Below are positions 53,384-61,730 of a stretch of DNA of 64,000 nucleotides, in pieces. The DNA comes from Saprospiraceae bacterium. GTDB lineage: Bacteria > Bacteroidota > Bacteroidia > Chitinophagales > Saprospiraceae. The notes under the pieces are model-generated. The model did not search any database. It saw only the letters and a list, made by a program, of their open reading frames with translations, and was not told the DNA's origin. The translations under genes and the position numbers were made by a program. The stretch covers positions 186,001 to 250,000 of the forward strand of contig JABDMH010000056.1 in assembly GCA_013001595.1 (NCBI GenBank), given 5' to 3'. The stretch's first letter is position 1; each line of letters begins with the position of its first letter.

Positions 53384-54622
53384 ATGTCTGGATACACAAT
53401 CATTACAGGTTCATCATCTGAAGATGTCCGTTTTCCTTTGGAGGCTGGTGCAGGTTCGGATGCCGTACACACCAATCCCATCTACGCATATGCGGTATGC
53501 AAGCTGAAGACTAAGGCAGGCTGGGAGGGTGTCGGATTGGCTTTTACCTTGGGAACTGGCAATGACTTGGTCTGCCGTGTGATCGACCATCTTGCCCAGA
53601 AGATCGAAGGAAGAGAGATCAATGAACTTATGTCAAATTTTGGAACGGTCTGGCACAGTATGGCCGAAGACCCGAATCTGAGATGGCTTGGACCTCATAA
53701 AGGCGTGATTCACCTGGCTCTTGCCAGTGTCACAAATGCCTGCTTTGACCTTTGGGCAAAATCTAGAGGGGTGCCACTTTGGAAGTTACTCATCGACCTT
53801 TCAGCGGAGGAAATTATCAATACCCTAGATTTATCATACCTGGAAGATGAATTATCTAGGGAGGAGGCCATTGCCATGATTGAAAAAGAAAGCGCTGGTG
53901 TTGAAGAGCGCAAGATGATCCTCAACTCAGGGTATCCAGGATATGATACATCTGTAGGTTGGTTCAATTATAGTGATGAAAAAGTTCGAGACAATGCACT
54001 AAGGGCAATGGATGCAGGCTTTTTGGCGATGAAACTCAAGGTCGGTTCAAACGATATGCAGCGGGATATTCATCGAGTTGAATTGGTACGGAAAACAGTA
54101 GGTAAAGACGTTGATTTGATGCTTGATGCTAACCAGCAATGGAGCCTTCCCCAAGCGATCTCTATATGCTCAGTCTTGAAAGACATCAGCCCCTTGTGGA
54201 TTGAAGAGCCCACTCATCCGGATGATTTGCTGGCCCACTATAGGCTGGCAAAGGAGATTCATCCAATTAAGCTTGCAATGGGAGAGCATTTGCCGAATCG
54301 AGTGGTTTTTAAGAATTACTTGCAATCGGGCTGTATGGGATACAACCAAGTTGATGCCTTGCGAGTTGGAGGCATCTCTGAATTTATTACCATTAGCCTA
54401 CTATCACGTAAATTCCGAATTCCAGTTGTTCCGCATGTGGGTGACATGGGGCAAATTCATCAACATTTAGTGCTATTTAATCATATTGTATTAGGACACG
54501 AAGTGGTCTTTTTAGAACACATTCCACACTTAAGTTCAAAATTTCGCAATCCAGTCAAGATTGTAGATGGATGCTACCAGTTACCGAGATCACCAGGATC
54601 GAGTGCAGCATTTCTTAAGTAA
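53384..54622 (+). CDS. L-fuconate dehydratase (enolase superfamily)
   Basis: A 412-residue mandelate-racemase-subgroup enzyme. It converts L-fuconate to 2-keto-3-deoxy-L-fuconate in the non-phosphorylative fucose pathway. Motifs: WEGVGLAFTLGTGND and GYPGYDTSVGWFNYSDEK, both characteristic of L-fuconate dehydratase. Catalytic and metal residues are present: KxK in AMKLKVGS (about 217-219), Asp in DANQQW, Glu in WIEEPTHPDD and GEH, and the His general acid/base in PHVGDMGQIHQ (about 350). Activity on related L-galactonate is possible. Tightly behind the GH95 gene. No other fucose-pathway enzymes (fucose dehydrogenase, lactonase) are in the window. Confidence 0.92.
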   Translation: MSGYTIITGSSSEDVRFPLEAGAGSDAVHTNPIYAYAVCKLKTKAGWEGVGLAFTLGTGNDLVCRVIDHLAQKIEGREINELMSNFGTVWHSMAEDPNLRWLGPHKGVIHLALASVTNACFDLWAKSRGVPLWKLLIDLSAEEIINTLDLSYLEDELSREEAIAMIEKESAGVEERKMILNSGYPGYDTSVGWFNYSDEKVRDNALRAMDAGFLAMKLKVGSNDMQRDIHRVELVRKTVGKDVDLMLDANQQWSLPQAISICSVLKDISPLWIEEPTHPDDLLAHYRLAKEIHPIKLAMGEHLPNRVVFKNYLQSGCMGYNQVDALRVGGISEFITISLLSRKFRIPVVPHVGDMGQIHQHLVLFNHIVLGHEVVFLEHIPHLSSKFRNPVKIVDGCYQLPRSPGSSAAFLK

Positions 54623-54904
54623 ATGATACTAGTTGGCGAGCTTATTTTTCTGCTGATCGAAGAAGTGAAATCGAGGATAGCCGTAGCTATCTAAGGCTTT
54701 CAATGATGAAGTGCAGGTGGAAAAGAAGCCGTCAATAGTATTAGGTATTTCGGAAATGCTGCACTAGCGCTGATCTCGTCAAATCAACTTAGCGATCCAC
54801 TAGTAGTAAAAATAAGATCTTGGCGAAATACGGTTAGGGTGTATTATTTGTTTAGCCTATCTTGAATATTCAATGTAGGGCCTATCCCATAGCAAAAACT
54901 GAAA

Positions 54905-56287
54905 ATGATGAATAAAATCGAAAGGAGACGGGTTTTGAAATCGCTGGGTGCCATATCTATTGGTGCTGCCGCCGGTAGTTTGACCAACAGTGCTGAATTG
55001 GAAGTGGTCTATAACGTTGATAAACCAAAACTACAAACGGATGTATTGGTAGTTGGTGGAGGTACTGCAGGTGTAATAGCGGCAATACAAGCTGGGAGGA
55101 TGGGTACCAACACCATCCTGGTTGAAAATGGCAGCCAATTGGGAGGAACCACTACTACTGGCGGTGTATCATTTCCTGGAATCTTTCATGCTTGGGGAAA
55201 GCAAATCATTGGTGGCATTGGCTGGGAGTTGGTTATGGAATGTGTAACATTGAATGATGGCAAGCTGCCAAATTTTTCAATCATTCCCAACAACACTTCT
55301 GTACGACATTGGCGACATCAGGTGGCCGTCAATGGACCGCTTTATGCACTGCTGGCTGAAGAGAAATGTATGGAGGCAGGAGTTGATATTCGGTATTATG
55401 AAACACCAATGGAGGTTTCTTACAATAATGGACAGTGGACAGTTCAAACCATAGGAAAGGGCGTGCAGGCGGAAATAAAATGTAAGCAGATCATCGATTG
55501 TACAGGTAATGCATTTGTTACCTCATTGGCAGGATTTTCGGTTTTACGGGAAGCGGATACACAACCTGGTTCTTTAATATTTCGGATTGGCGGATATGAT
55601 TTTGAGGACTTGGATCTAGCGGAGATTCCAAAAAGATTTCATGGAGTGCTTAGACAAAATATGATCAATAATCTGAAATTAAAGACACCCCAGGGTCCTT
55701 TCCCTCCGAGTGTACCATATGGGTACGTGTATGTTCCGGGGGCAGATTCTACAACTTCAATGACCCATACCAAAGCTAATCTGGAAGGTCGAGAAAACCT
55801 ACTTGAGTTGTTGCGAACACTTAGGACTTTTCCAGGTTGTGAAAAAATCCGGATTCTGGATATCCAGACAGAAACAGCGGTGCGTGAGACCTTCCGTATT
55901 GAGGGCGAATACCAGGTAACTCACGAAGATTATGTTCAGGGAAAAGTATTTCAAGACGCCGTATCGCATTCTTTTTACCCTATTGATCTTCATCGGAATG
56001 GCAAGTCGATCTACCAAGAATTTCTCAAGCCTGGTGTGGTAGCTAGCATTCCCCTTAGAGCACTTATTCCCAAGAACAGTAAAAATCTTTTGGTCGCTGG
56101 ACGTTGCATTAGCAGTGATCGATTGGCCAATTCAGCGCTGCGTGTTCAGGCTTCCTGTATGGGGATGGGTCAGGCAGCTGGTGCAGCAGCAGTGCTGGCC
56201 CATCAGCGGAACGTTACCCCTATTGACGTGCCGGTGGCTGAAGTGCAAGCTTTGATTGAAGAATATGGAGGCATTGTTCCCCGTTGA
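54905..56287 (+). CDS. Exported FAD-dependent oxidoreductase
   Basis: A 460-residue flavoprotein of the FAD_oxidored (PF12831) type. The N-terminus has a Tat-type signal (ERRRVLKSLGAISIGAAAGSL). The FAD-binding dinucleotide fold is DVLVVGGGTAGVIAAIQAGRMG (about 41-62), followed by LVENGSQLGGTTTTGGVSFPGI, typical of this family. A C-terminal FAD segment (LLVAGRCISSDRLANSALRVQASCMGMGQAAGAAAVLA) closes the fold. Export of a folded flavoprotein is consistent with Tat. The neighbouring gene, 21 bp downstream, encodes a protein with an FMN-attachment-like motif, suggesting electron transfer between the two. Confidence 0.85.
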   Translation: MMNKIERRRVLKSLGAISIGAAAGSLTNSAELEVVYNVDKPKLQTDVLVVGGGTAGVIAAIQAGRMGTNTILVENGSQLGGTTTTGGVSFPGIFHAWGKQIIGGIGWELVMECVTLNDGKLPNFSIIPNNTSVRHWRHQVAVNGPLYALLAEEKCMEAGVDIRYYETPMEVSYNNGQWTVQTIGKGVQAEIKCKQIIDCTGNAFVTSLAGFSVLREADTQPGSLIFRIGGYDFEDLDLAEIPKRFHGVLRQNMINNLKLKTPQGPFPPSVPYGYVYVPGADSTTSMTHTKANLEGRENLLELLRTLRTFPGCEKIRILDIQTETAVRETFRIEGEYQVTHEDYVQGKVFQDAVSHSFYPIDLHRNGKSIYQEFLKPGVVASIPLRALIPKNSKNLLVAGRCISSDRLANSALRVQASCMGMGQAAGAAAVLAHQRNVTPIDVPVAEVQALIEEYGGIVPR

Positions 56288-56308
56288 TTGTTCAGTGGAA
56301 AATACCAT

Positions 56309-57454
56309 ATGTACCATTCACTTTTAATGTTTTTCGTTTGGATGATCGTGGGCTATTTTTCATGTTTCCCATGCATGGCTCAGACCATAAGATATGCGTC
56401 AACGCAGACGATCCCCTTTGATTGGCAGGACTTACGTCATGACACCATTTATTTTCAGGATTCATTAACTGGTATTGCATTGTACCAAGTGCGAAATTTC
56501 ATGGACATACCCATCTACTATGCACGGGATATTTTGACAGAAGTGTGTTTCGACAGTATTTGTCGTCCGCTTCGAGGCACGATATATTGGAACATTACTG
56601 GAAGGTATTTGGGATTTGCTTTACCAGATGGAGAATACCTCAGCAGATATGATCATGAGGCTTTCGAAGAACCAGATTATACACAACTTAATTCCCTGCT
56701 GGCAGATCCATACTTACCTTTTTATGGGATTACTTTTCAGGCGCTTATTCAACCCACAGAAATCGAAGACCACACATCGGTGGATGGAATATCAGGTGCA
56801 ACATCTACAGCGATTTCGTCTTACGTAGTTCATGGAGCTGCGTATACCACTTATACGATGTGGAATATTGTGTATGGCCCTATGAGGAGCTACATAGAGG
56901 AAATTACTACCGATCAACTGACATCAAAGTTGCTGACAAAGATCCTTCAGAGTGACTCAGACGCAGATAAGATCTGGGGCTTGAAAAAGATTGAACCAAA
57001 TGCAATACTAGATATTCAAATCGAAAGAGTACTATTGGATCTTGTTGAAAATGGCGATTTCTCTGTTGCCCATACAACCTTAAAAATGATAAGCCCAAGA
57101 CATCTTAGTTCTGAAACCTTGCAGGTTGGCCTTTTACATACATATAATACAGTCGAGTACAACCTGCGGAAGCCAATTTTGCAAAAATTTATGGAAGCAG
57201 CTGCACTTTCGCCACTGGTGATCGAAGGAACCAGCAAGCTTTTATCAAGCATGAATGGAGTGCAACTGGGGTACCTGTTGGCACTTTATGAAAAACATAA
57301 GATTTATAGTCTTGAGATCCTTGCCACTGTGGCTGAACTTCTCCAGCAAGGAAATAGATTTAAGGCCGAAAAAGCGCACAAATATCTAAGTTCAGCGCGT
57401 ATCGATAGTGGTCAAATCAAGGAAGTATTGAAGGCCTATGAAACTAGTAAATAA
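56309..57454 (+). CDS. Exported protein with covalent-FMN motif and C-terminal helical repeats
   Basis: 381 residues from the ATG at 56309. Signal peptide (MYHSLLMFFVWMIVGYFSCFPCMAQ). In the middle is VDGISGATSTAISS, in which S-G-A-T at 162-165 matches the (D)xxSGATxT motif of FMN_bind proteins (RnfG/NqrC, UrdA), where FMN is joined to Thr by ApbE. The upstream stretch fits a small FMN_bind domain in length. The C-terminal half (about 205-381) is a run of helices with HEAT-like periodicity. No ApbE gene is in the window. I recognise no named family; FMN binding is inferred. Confidence 0.65.
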   Translation: MYHSLLMFFVWMIVGYFSCFPCMAQTIRYASTQTIPFDWQDLRHDTIYFQDSLTGIALYQVRNFMDIPIYYARDILTEVCFDSICRPLRGTIYWNITGRYLGFALPDGEYLSRYDHEAFEEPDYTQLNSLLADPYLPFYGITFQALIQPTEIEDHTSVDGISGATSTAISSYVVHGAAYTTYTMWNIVYGPMRSYIEEITTDQLTSKLLTKILQSDSDADKIWGLKKIEPNAILDIQIERVLLDLVENGDFSVAHTTLKMISPRHLSSETLQVGLLHTYNTVEYNLRKPILQKFMEAAALSPLVIEGTSKLLSSMNGVQLGYLLALYEKHKIYSLEILATVAELLQQGNRFKAEKAHKYLSSARIDSGQIKEVLKAYETSK

Positions 57455-57514
57455 ATGTGCCAAGGATAGGCATTGAAATATTCATGATGTCATGAACAAA
57501 TTGTATTGATACTT

Positions 57515-58591
57515 ATGCTGAAATGCTGTTATTGTGGAGGATTTCTGGTGTGGATGGCCATAGTTTTAGTAGTTTTTCGGACATCTGCGTTCGGTCAAAT
57601 GGCAGACACAGTGCCATCCAAAGTTTTTGCTGATAAGTGGGAGTATGTGGGTGTCGCTGTACAGGAACCAGGATACACCATTTGGGGAACTTCACCCATT
57701 GTAGGTAAAGACGGAAGAATCCACCTCTTTGTTGCACGTTGGCCATGCTCCTTAAAGGTAGATCCCGGTTGGAGATCACACAGTGAAATTGCTCACTATG
57801 TGGGAAATAAACCAGAAGGTCCCTTTCTATTTTCAGACGTTGCCTTGCAAAGGGATACTGCCGCAACCTGGGACAAATTCGGTCTACATAATCCGACGAT
57901 TCATAAAGTGGATAATTTGTACGTCCTTTTGTACATAGCAAATGACAATCCGACTCAGCCACCACATCCGGCAAATCAAAAAATTGGCATGGCAACAGCT
58001 CTGTCACTTGGTGGACCCTGGAGAAAGGTCGGGAAGGATGGAATGATTTTGAGTACACCAGACGATGCAAACTCTTGGAACTATCAATCTAGTAATGGTG
58101 TAAATAATCCTGCATTTCTTAAGCATCCCTCTGGTCGGTATTTTCTATATTTTAAATCGCATCAAGCTAAAATGGGCTTGGCGATGGCCGAAAGTCTCAT
58201 AGGACCTTATGTACAAATGCCTTTTCCTGTTACTGAAAATGACAAGATTATTGAGGATGGATATGCGTTCATGTCAGATGGCAAAGTGCAACTACTCACC
58301 ACCGACAATCACGGCATGATCGAACCTGGAGCTGGTATTCTCTGGACTTCAACGGATGGCATTAGATTTGAGAATTTCGAAAAGGGAATGCATAGAATTT
58401 CAGACTATACGCAGGTGGATCTCTCCAAAGTTGCCATGCATTATGGACCTGAAAGTCAAACGTATACCAAAGCAGAACGCCCTCAATTACTGATTATCGA
58501 TGGAGAACCTCGATACTTGTATGTCAGTTCCGGTCATAACATCTATGGAGGAGACTGCACCATTAGCTATGTCTTAAAGAATATTAATTGA
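57515..58591 (+). CDS. Five-bladed beta-propeller glycoside-hydrolase-like protein
   Basis: 358 residues from the ATG at 57515 (signal peptide about 1-27, ending SAFGQ). The sequence has the GH43/GH117-type propeller pattern: PIVGKDGRIHLFVARWP, HYVGNKPEGPFLFSDVALQ, HNPTIHKVDNLYVLLYIAND, GVNNPAFLKHPSGRYFLYFKSHQ, and EDGYAFMSDGKVQLLTTDNHG. Asp, Asn and His at blade ends could form an active site, but the family cannot be fixed by eye. Lies 60 bp after the FMN-motif gene and 20 bp before the sulfatase, so likely one transcript. Confidence 0.72.
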   Translation: MLKCCYCGGFLVWMAIVLVVFRTSAFGQMADTVPSKVFADKWEYVGVAVQEPGYTIWGTSPIVGKDGRIHLFVARWPCSLKVDPGWRSHSEIAHYVGNKPEGPFLFSDVALQRDTAATWDKFGLHNPTIHKVDNLYVLLYIANDNPTQPPHPANQKIGMATALSLGGPWRKVGKDGMILSTPDDANSWNYQSSNGVNNPAFLKHPSGRYFLYFKSHQAKMGLAMAESLIGPYVQMPFPVTENDKIIEDGYAFMSDGKVQLLTTDNHGMIEPGAGILWTSTDGIRFENFEKGMHRISDYTQVDLSKVAMHYGPESQTYTKAERPQLLIIDGEPRYLYVSSGHNIYGGDCTISYVLKNIN

Positions 58592-58611
58592 TAGATGCAG
58601 ATAAATCCAGT

Positions 58612-60099
58612 ATGAAGAAATTGACCCTATTATTACTTCTGTCAATGGCCAACTATATTTCATCTGGTCAGGTTACAGGGAAAAAACCCAACATCATTTT
58701 CTTCTTTGTTGACGATATGGGTTGGCAGGAAACTTCGGTACCGTTTCATACGGAGATAACACATTTGAACAAGCGTTACCACACTCCAAACATGGAACTA
58801 CTTGCTGCAAAGGGGATGAAATTTACCCAGGCGTATGCATGCGCAGTTTGTTCTCCATCCAGGATTAGTCTGATGACTGGCCTAAACACCATGAGGCACC
58901 AAGTGACCAATTGGACCTTAAGGAGAGATAAATCTCCAGATCCCGAGCATCCAGATCTACTGCCACCCAAATGGAACCTAAATGGAATGTCTGCGGAGCC
59001 TGGAATAGCACACACTGTCCACGCGAAAACACTACCCATGTTTTTGCAAGAAGCGGGCTATCGAACCATTCACGTAGGCAAAGCTCATTTTGGTGCCACA
59101 GAAACTCCAGGAGAAGACCCACTAAATCTTGGTTTTGATATTAACATCGCTGGACATGCCGCTGGAGGTCCAGGCAGCTATTATGCAAGCAATAACTTCA
59201 GTGCGGCATTCCGAGATGGCGATCGAATTTGGGACATTCCAGGTCTTGAAAAATATCATGGCACCAATATCTACCTCACTGAAGCCTTAACGATAGAGGC
59301 TAATCAAGCCATGCGTCAAGCGGTTAGCGATGAAGTCCCTTTTTATTTGTACGTGTCGCACTATGCCATTCATGCACCCTGGGAAAAGGATTTCAGGTTT
59401 TATAATAAATATAAGTCGATGGGCCTAACGGACTTTCAAGCCTCCTATGCATCTATGGTCGAAAGTATGGATAAATCTCTCGGAGATATCATGCAAAATG
59501 TCAAACTTCTGGGCATCGAATCAAATACGATCATTGTGTTTATGTCAGACAATGGACAACCTAAGCAGGCAGATGAAAATCTGCCATTGCGTGGGCATAA
59601 ACTTCAAGCTTATGAAGGCGGGGTGCGCGTGCCACTCATAGTATACTGGCCAGGTGTAACTAGATCTGAAACGCACACAGATGACTATGTCATAATTGAG
59701 GATATTTTTCCTTCATTTCTCGAAATGGCTGGTATCAAGTCTTTTCAGCAAATTGGTGGTGAGATTGATGGAGTGAGTTTCCTACCTATGTTGCAAGGGC
59801 AGCCTGGCTCGCAGACAGACCGTCCCCTATATTGGCATTTTCCCAACACCTATGACCAGCCTGCCTATAGTTCTGTTCGACAGGGTGATTGGAAATTGAT
59901 TTATTATCATGCAGATCGAAGACTTGAATTATTTAATATTGCAGAAGACATAGGTGAGGTAAATGATCGCTCCCAGGAAAATATGGAAGTTAAGGACGCA
60001 CTGGCTAAGATTTTGTCAAACTCATTGCGTGAGACCAATGCGCCCATGCCGATTGATAAACGATCTGGGAAACCGGTGGAATATCCTGACCAATTATAG
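58612..60099 (+). CDS. Cys-type S1 family sulfatase
   Basis: 495 residues from the ATG at 58612 (signal peptide about 1-20, ending SSGQ). S1 landmarks: FFFVDDMGWQE, C80-S-P-S-R with ISLMTG (Cys to be converted to formylglycine), HVGKAHFG, SHYAIHAPWEKD, FMSDNGQPKQ. It hydrolyses sulfate esters, probably on the glycan processed by the neighbouring GH genes. The subfamily is not resolvable by eye. Last gene of the plus-strand run before the convergent DUF1501/PSD1 pair. Confidence 0.92.
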   Translation: MKKLTLLLLLSMANYISSGQVTGKKPNIIFFFVDDMGWQETSVPFHTEITHLNKRYHTPNMELLAAKGMKFTQAYACAVCSPSRISLMTGLNTMRHQVTNWTLRRDKSPDPEHPDLLPPKWNLNGMSAEPGIAHTVHAKTLPMFLQEAGYRTIHVGKAHFGATETPGEDPLNLGFDINIAGHAAGGPGSYYASNNFSAAFRDGDRIWDIPGLEKYHGTNIYLTEALTIEANQAMRQAVSDEVPFYLYVSHYAIHAPWEKDFRFYNKYKSMGLTDFQASYASMVESMDKSLGDIMQNVKLLGIESNTIIVFMSDNGQPKQADENLPLRGHKLQAYEGGVRVPLIVYWPGVTRSETHTDDYVIIEDIFPSFLEMAGIKSFQQIGGEIDGVSFLPMLQGQPGSQTDRPLYWHFPNTYDQPAYSSVRQGDWKLIYYHADRRLELFNIAEDIGEVNDRSQENMEVKDALAKILSNSLRETNAPMPIDKRSGKPVEYPDQL

Positions 60100-60265
60100 C
60101 GTGTATTTCTGATGATGTATGGCGGCAAGTTGTCCAGATAGACGACAACCAATTTCCGAGGATTTACTCCCTTTTATTGTCGCGTGCTTGGAAAGCTCCT
60201 AGAAATATTGAACAATCGCATGTTGATTCAAATGCCATAGTTTTATGTAGGTCTCACATATTACA

Positions 60266-61729
60266 TCAAGTGATGATATCATTGACCACTCTTCCGTGCA
60301 CATCGGTGAGCCTAAAGTCCCTACCCTGGAATGGATAGGTTAGCTTTTCATGATCCAATCCCAATCTATTTAATAGGGTAGCCTGCAAATCATGGATATG
60401 AATTCGGCTGTTAATTCCATCATAACCAATTTCATCGGTCTCGCCATAGGTTATACCGGTTTTTACGCCAGCTCCGGTCATCCACATGGTAAAGGCATTT
60501 CCATGATGGTCTCTTCCTTTAAAGGGATTGGTATTACCTTGACGATTCTCTTGCATGGGAGTCCTTCCAAATTCACCACCCCAAACCACCAGTGTATCTT
60601 CAAGCATTCCCCTCTGTTTCAAATCCTTTACCAGGGCGGTCATAGGTTGGTCTATTTCAGCGCAACGCTGAACAAAGCCTCCATGGAGATTCTCAAAATC
60701 ATTGCTACCATGTGAATCCCACCCACGGTGATACAATTGAATAAAGCGTACGTTCCGTTCGGCCAACCTTCGTGCCAGTAAACAATTATTAGCAAAAGAA
60801 AGCTTTCCGGGATCTGTGCCGTACATTTTATGAATGTACTCCGGTTCATCACCTATATCTGTTGCTTCAGGCACAGACATTTGCATCTTAAATGCCATTT
60901 CATATTGAGCCATTCTAGTGAGAATCTCAGGATCTCCAACTTCTTGGTATGCGGACTCATTTATTTTGTTAATCGCATCAGTAACTACTCTGCGAACATT
61001 TCTTCGTATGCCTTCAGGATTGGAGACATACAGCACAGGATCTCCCTTAGAACGGAATTCAACTCCTTGGTAAACGGAAGGTAGAAATCCACTTCCCCAT
61101 AAGCTTTTGCCGCCACTAGGTTGTGAATTTCCGGATACCAATACTACGAATCCTGGCAAATTCTCATTTTCTGAACCCAATCCATAATTCACCCAAGAAC
61201 CAAATGACGGCCGTCCAAGTCTTGGGCTCCCAGTATGCATAAAAAGCTGGGCAGGAGCATGGTTAAATTCCTCGGTATGCATCGCTTTCATAAACAACAC
61301 ATCATCCACTACCTCTGTGAAATGAGGCAACAATTCAGAAACCCACGAACCTGAAGCACCATATTGACTAAATCTGAATTGGGGACCAAGCATCTCCGGT
61401 ATTCCAGTAATAAAGGCAAATCGCTTTCCCTTCAATAAGGACTCAGGACAAGGTTTACCGTCGAGTTGATGCAATAAGGGTTTATAATCGAAAAGATCCA
61501 GTTGGGATGGTGCCCCGGCCATGTGGAGAAATATGATTCTTTTGGCTTTGGGAACCAGCTTGGGTGTGCCCAAGAAGGATTTATCAGAATGATCTTCTAA
61601 GAGGGAAGTATGGCACCCAGTCAGGTAGGACAAAGCAGCGGCACCTAAGCCGAGGGATCCCTGTTTCAAAAAGTGCCTCCGTGTGAGGTGTTCACATTCC
61701 CGATGAAATAGCTCCCGAATAATTTTCAT
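60266..61729 (-). CDS. DUF1501 exported protein
   Basis: A 487-residue protein of the DUF1501 family (alkaline-phosphatase-like fold, of unknown reaction). Tat signal: LTRRHFLKQGSLGLGAAALSYLTGC (RR at about 17-18; the Cys may be lipidated). Characteristic motifs: RIIFLHMAGAPSQLDLFDYKP, GSWVNYGLGSENENLPGFVVL, QLYHRGWDSH, LVVWGGEFGRTPMQENRQG and GRDHHGNAFTMWMTGAGVKTG. The gene sits one base after the PSD1 cytochrome gene. This pair is abundant in Planctomycetota and in some marine Bacteroidota, often with sulfatases. Confidence 0.9.
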   Translation of the reverse strand: MKIIRELFHRECEHLTRRHFLKQGSLGLGAAALSYLTGCHTSLLEDHSDKSFLGTPKLVPKAKRIIFLHMAGAPSQLDLFDYKPLLHQLDGKPCPESLLKGKRFAFITGIPEMLGPQFRFSQYGASGSWVSELLPHFTEVVDDVLFMKAMHTEEFNHAPAQLFMHTGSPRLGRPSFGSWVNYGLGSENENLPGFVVLVSGNSQPSGGKSLWGSGFLPSVYQGVEFRSKGDPVLYVSNPEGIRRNVRRVVTDAINKINESAYQEVGDPEILTRMAQYEMAFKMQMSVPEATDIGDEPEYIHKMYGTDPGKLSFANNCLLARRLAERNVRFIQLYHRGWDSHGSNDFENLHGGFVQRCAEIDQPMTALVKDLKQRGMLEDTLVVWGGEFGRTPMQENRQGNTNPFKGRDHHGNAFTMWMTGAGVKTGITYGETDEIGYDGINSRIHIHDLQATLLNRLGLDHEKLTYPFQGRDFRLTDVHGRVVNDIIT

Positions 61730-61730
61730 A

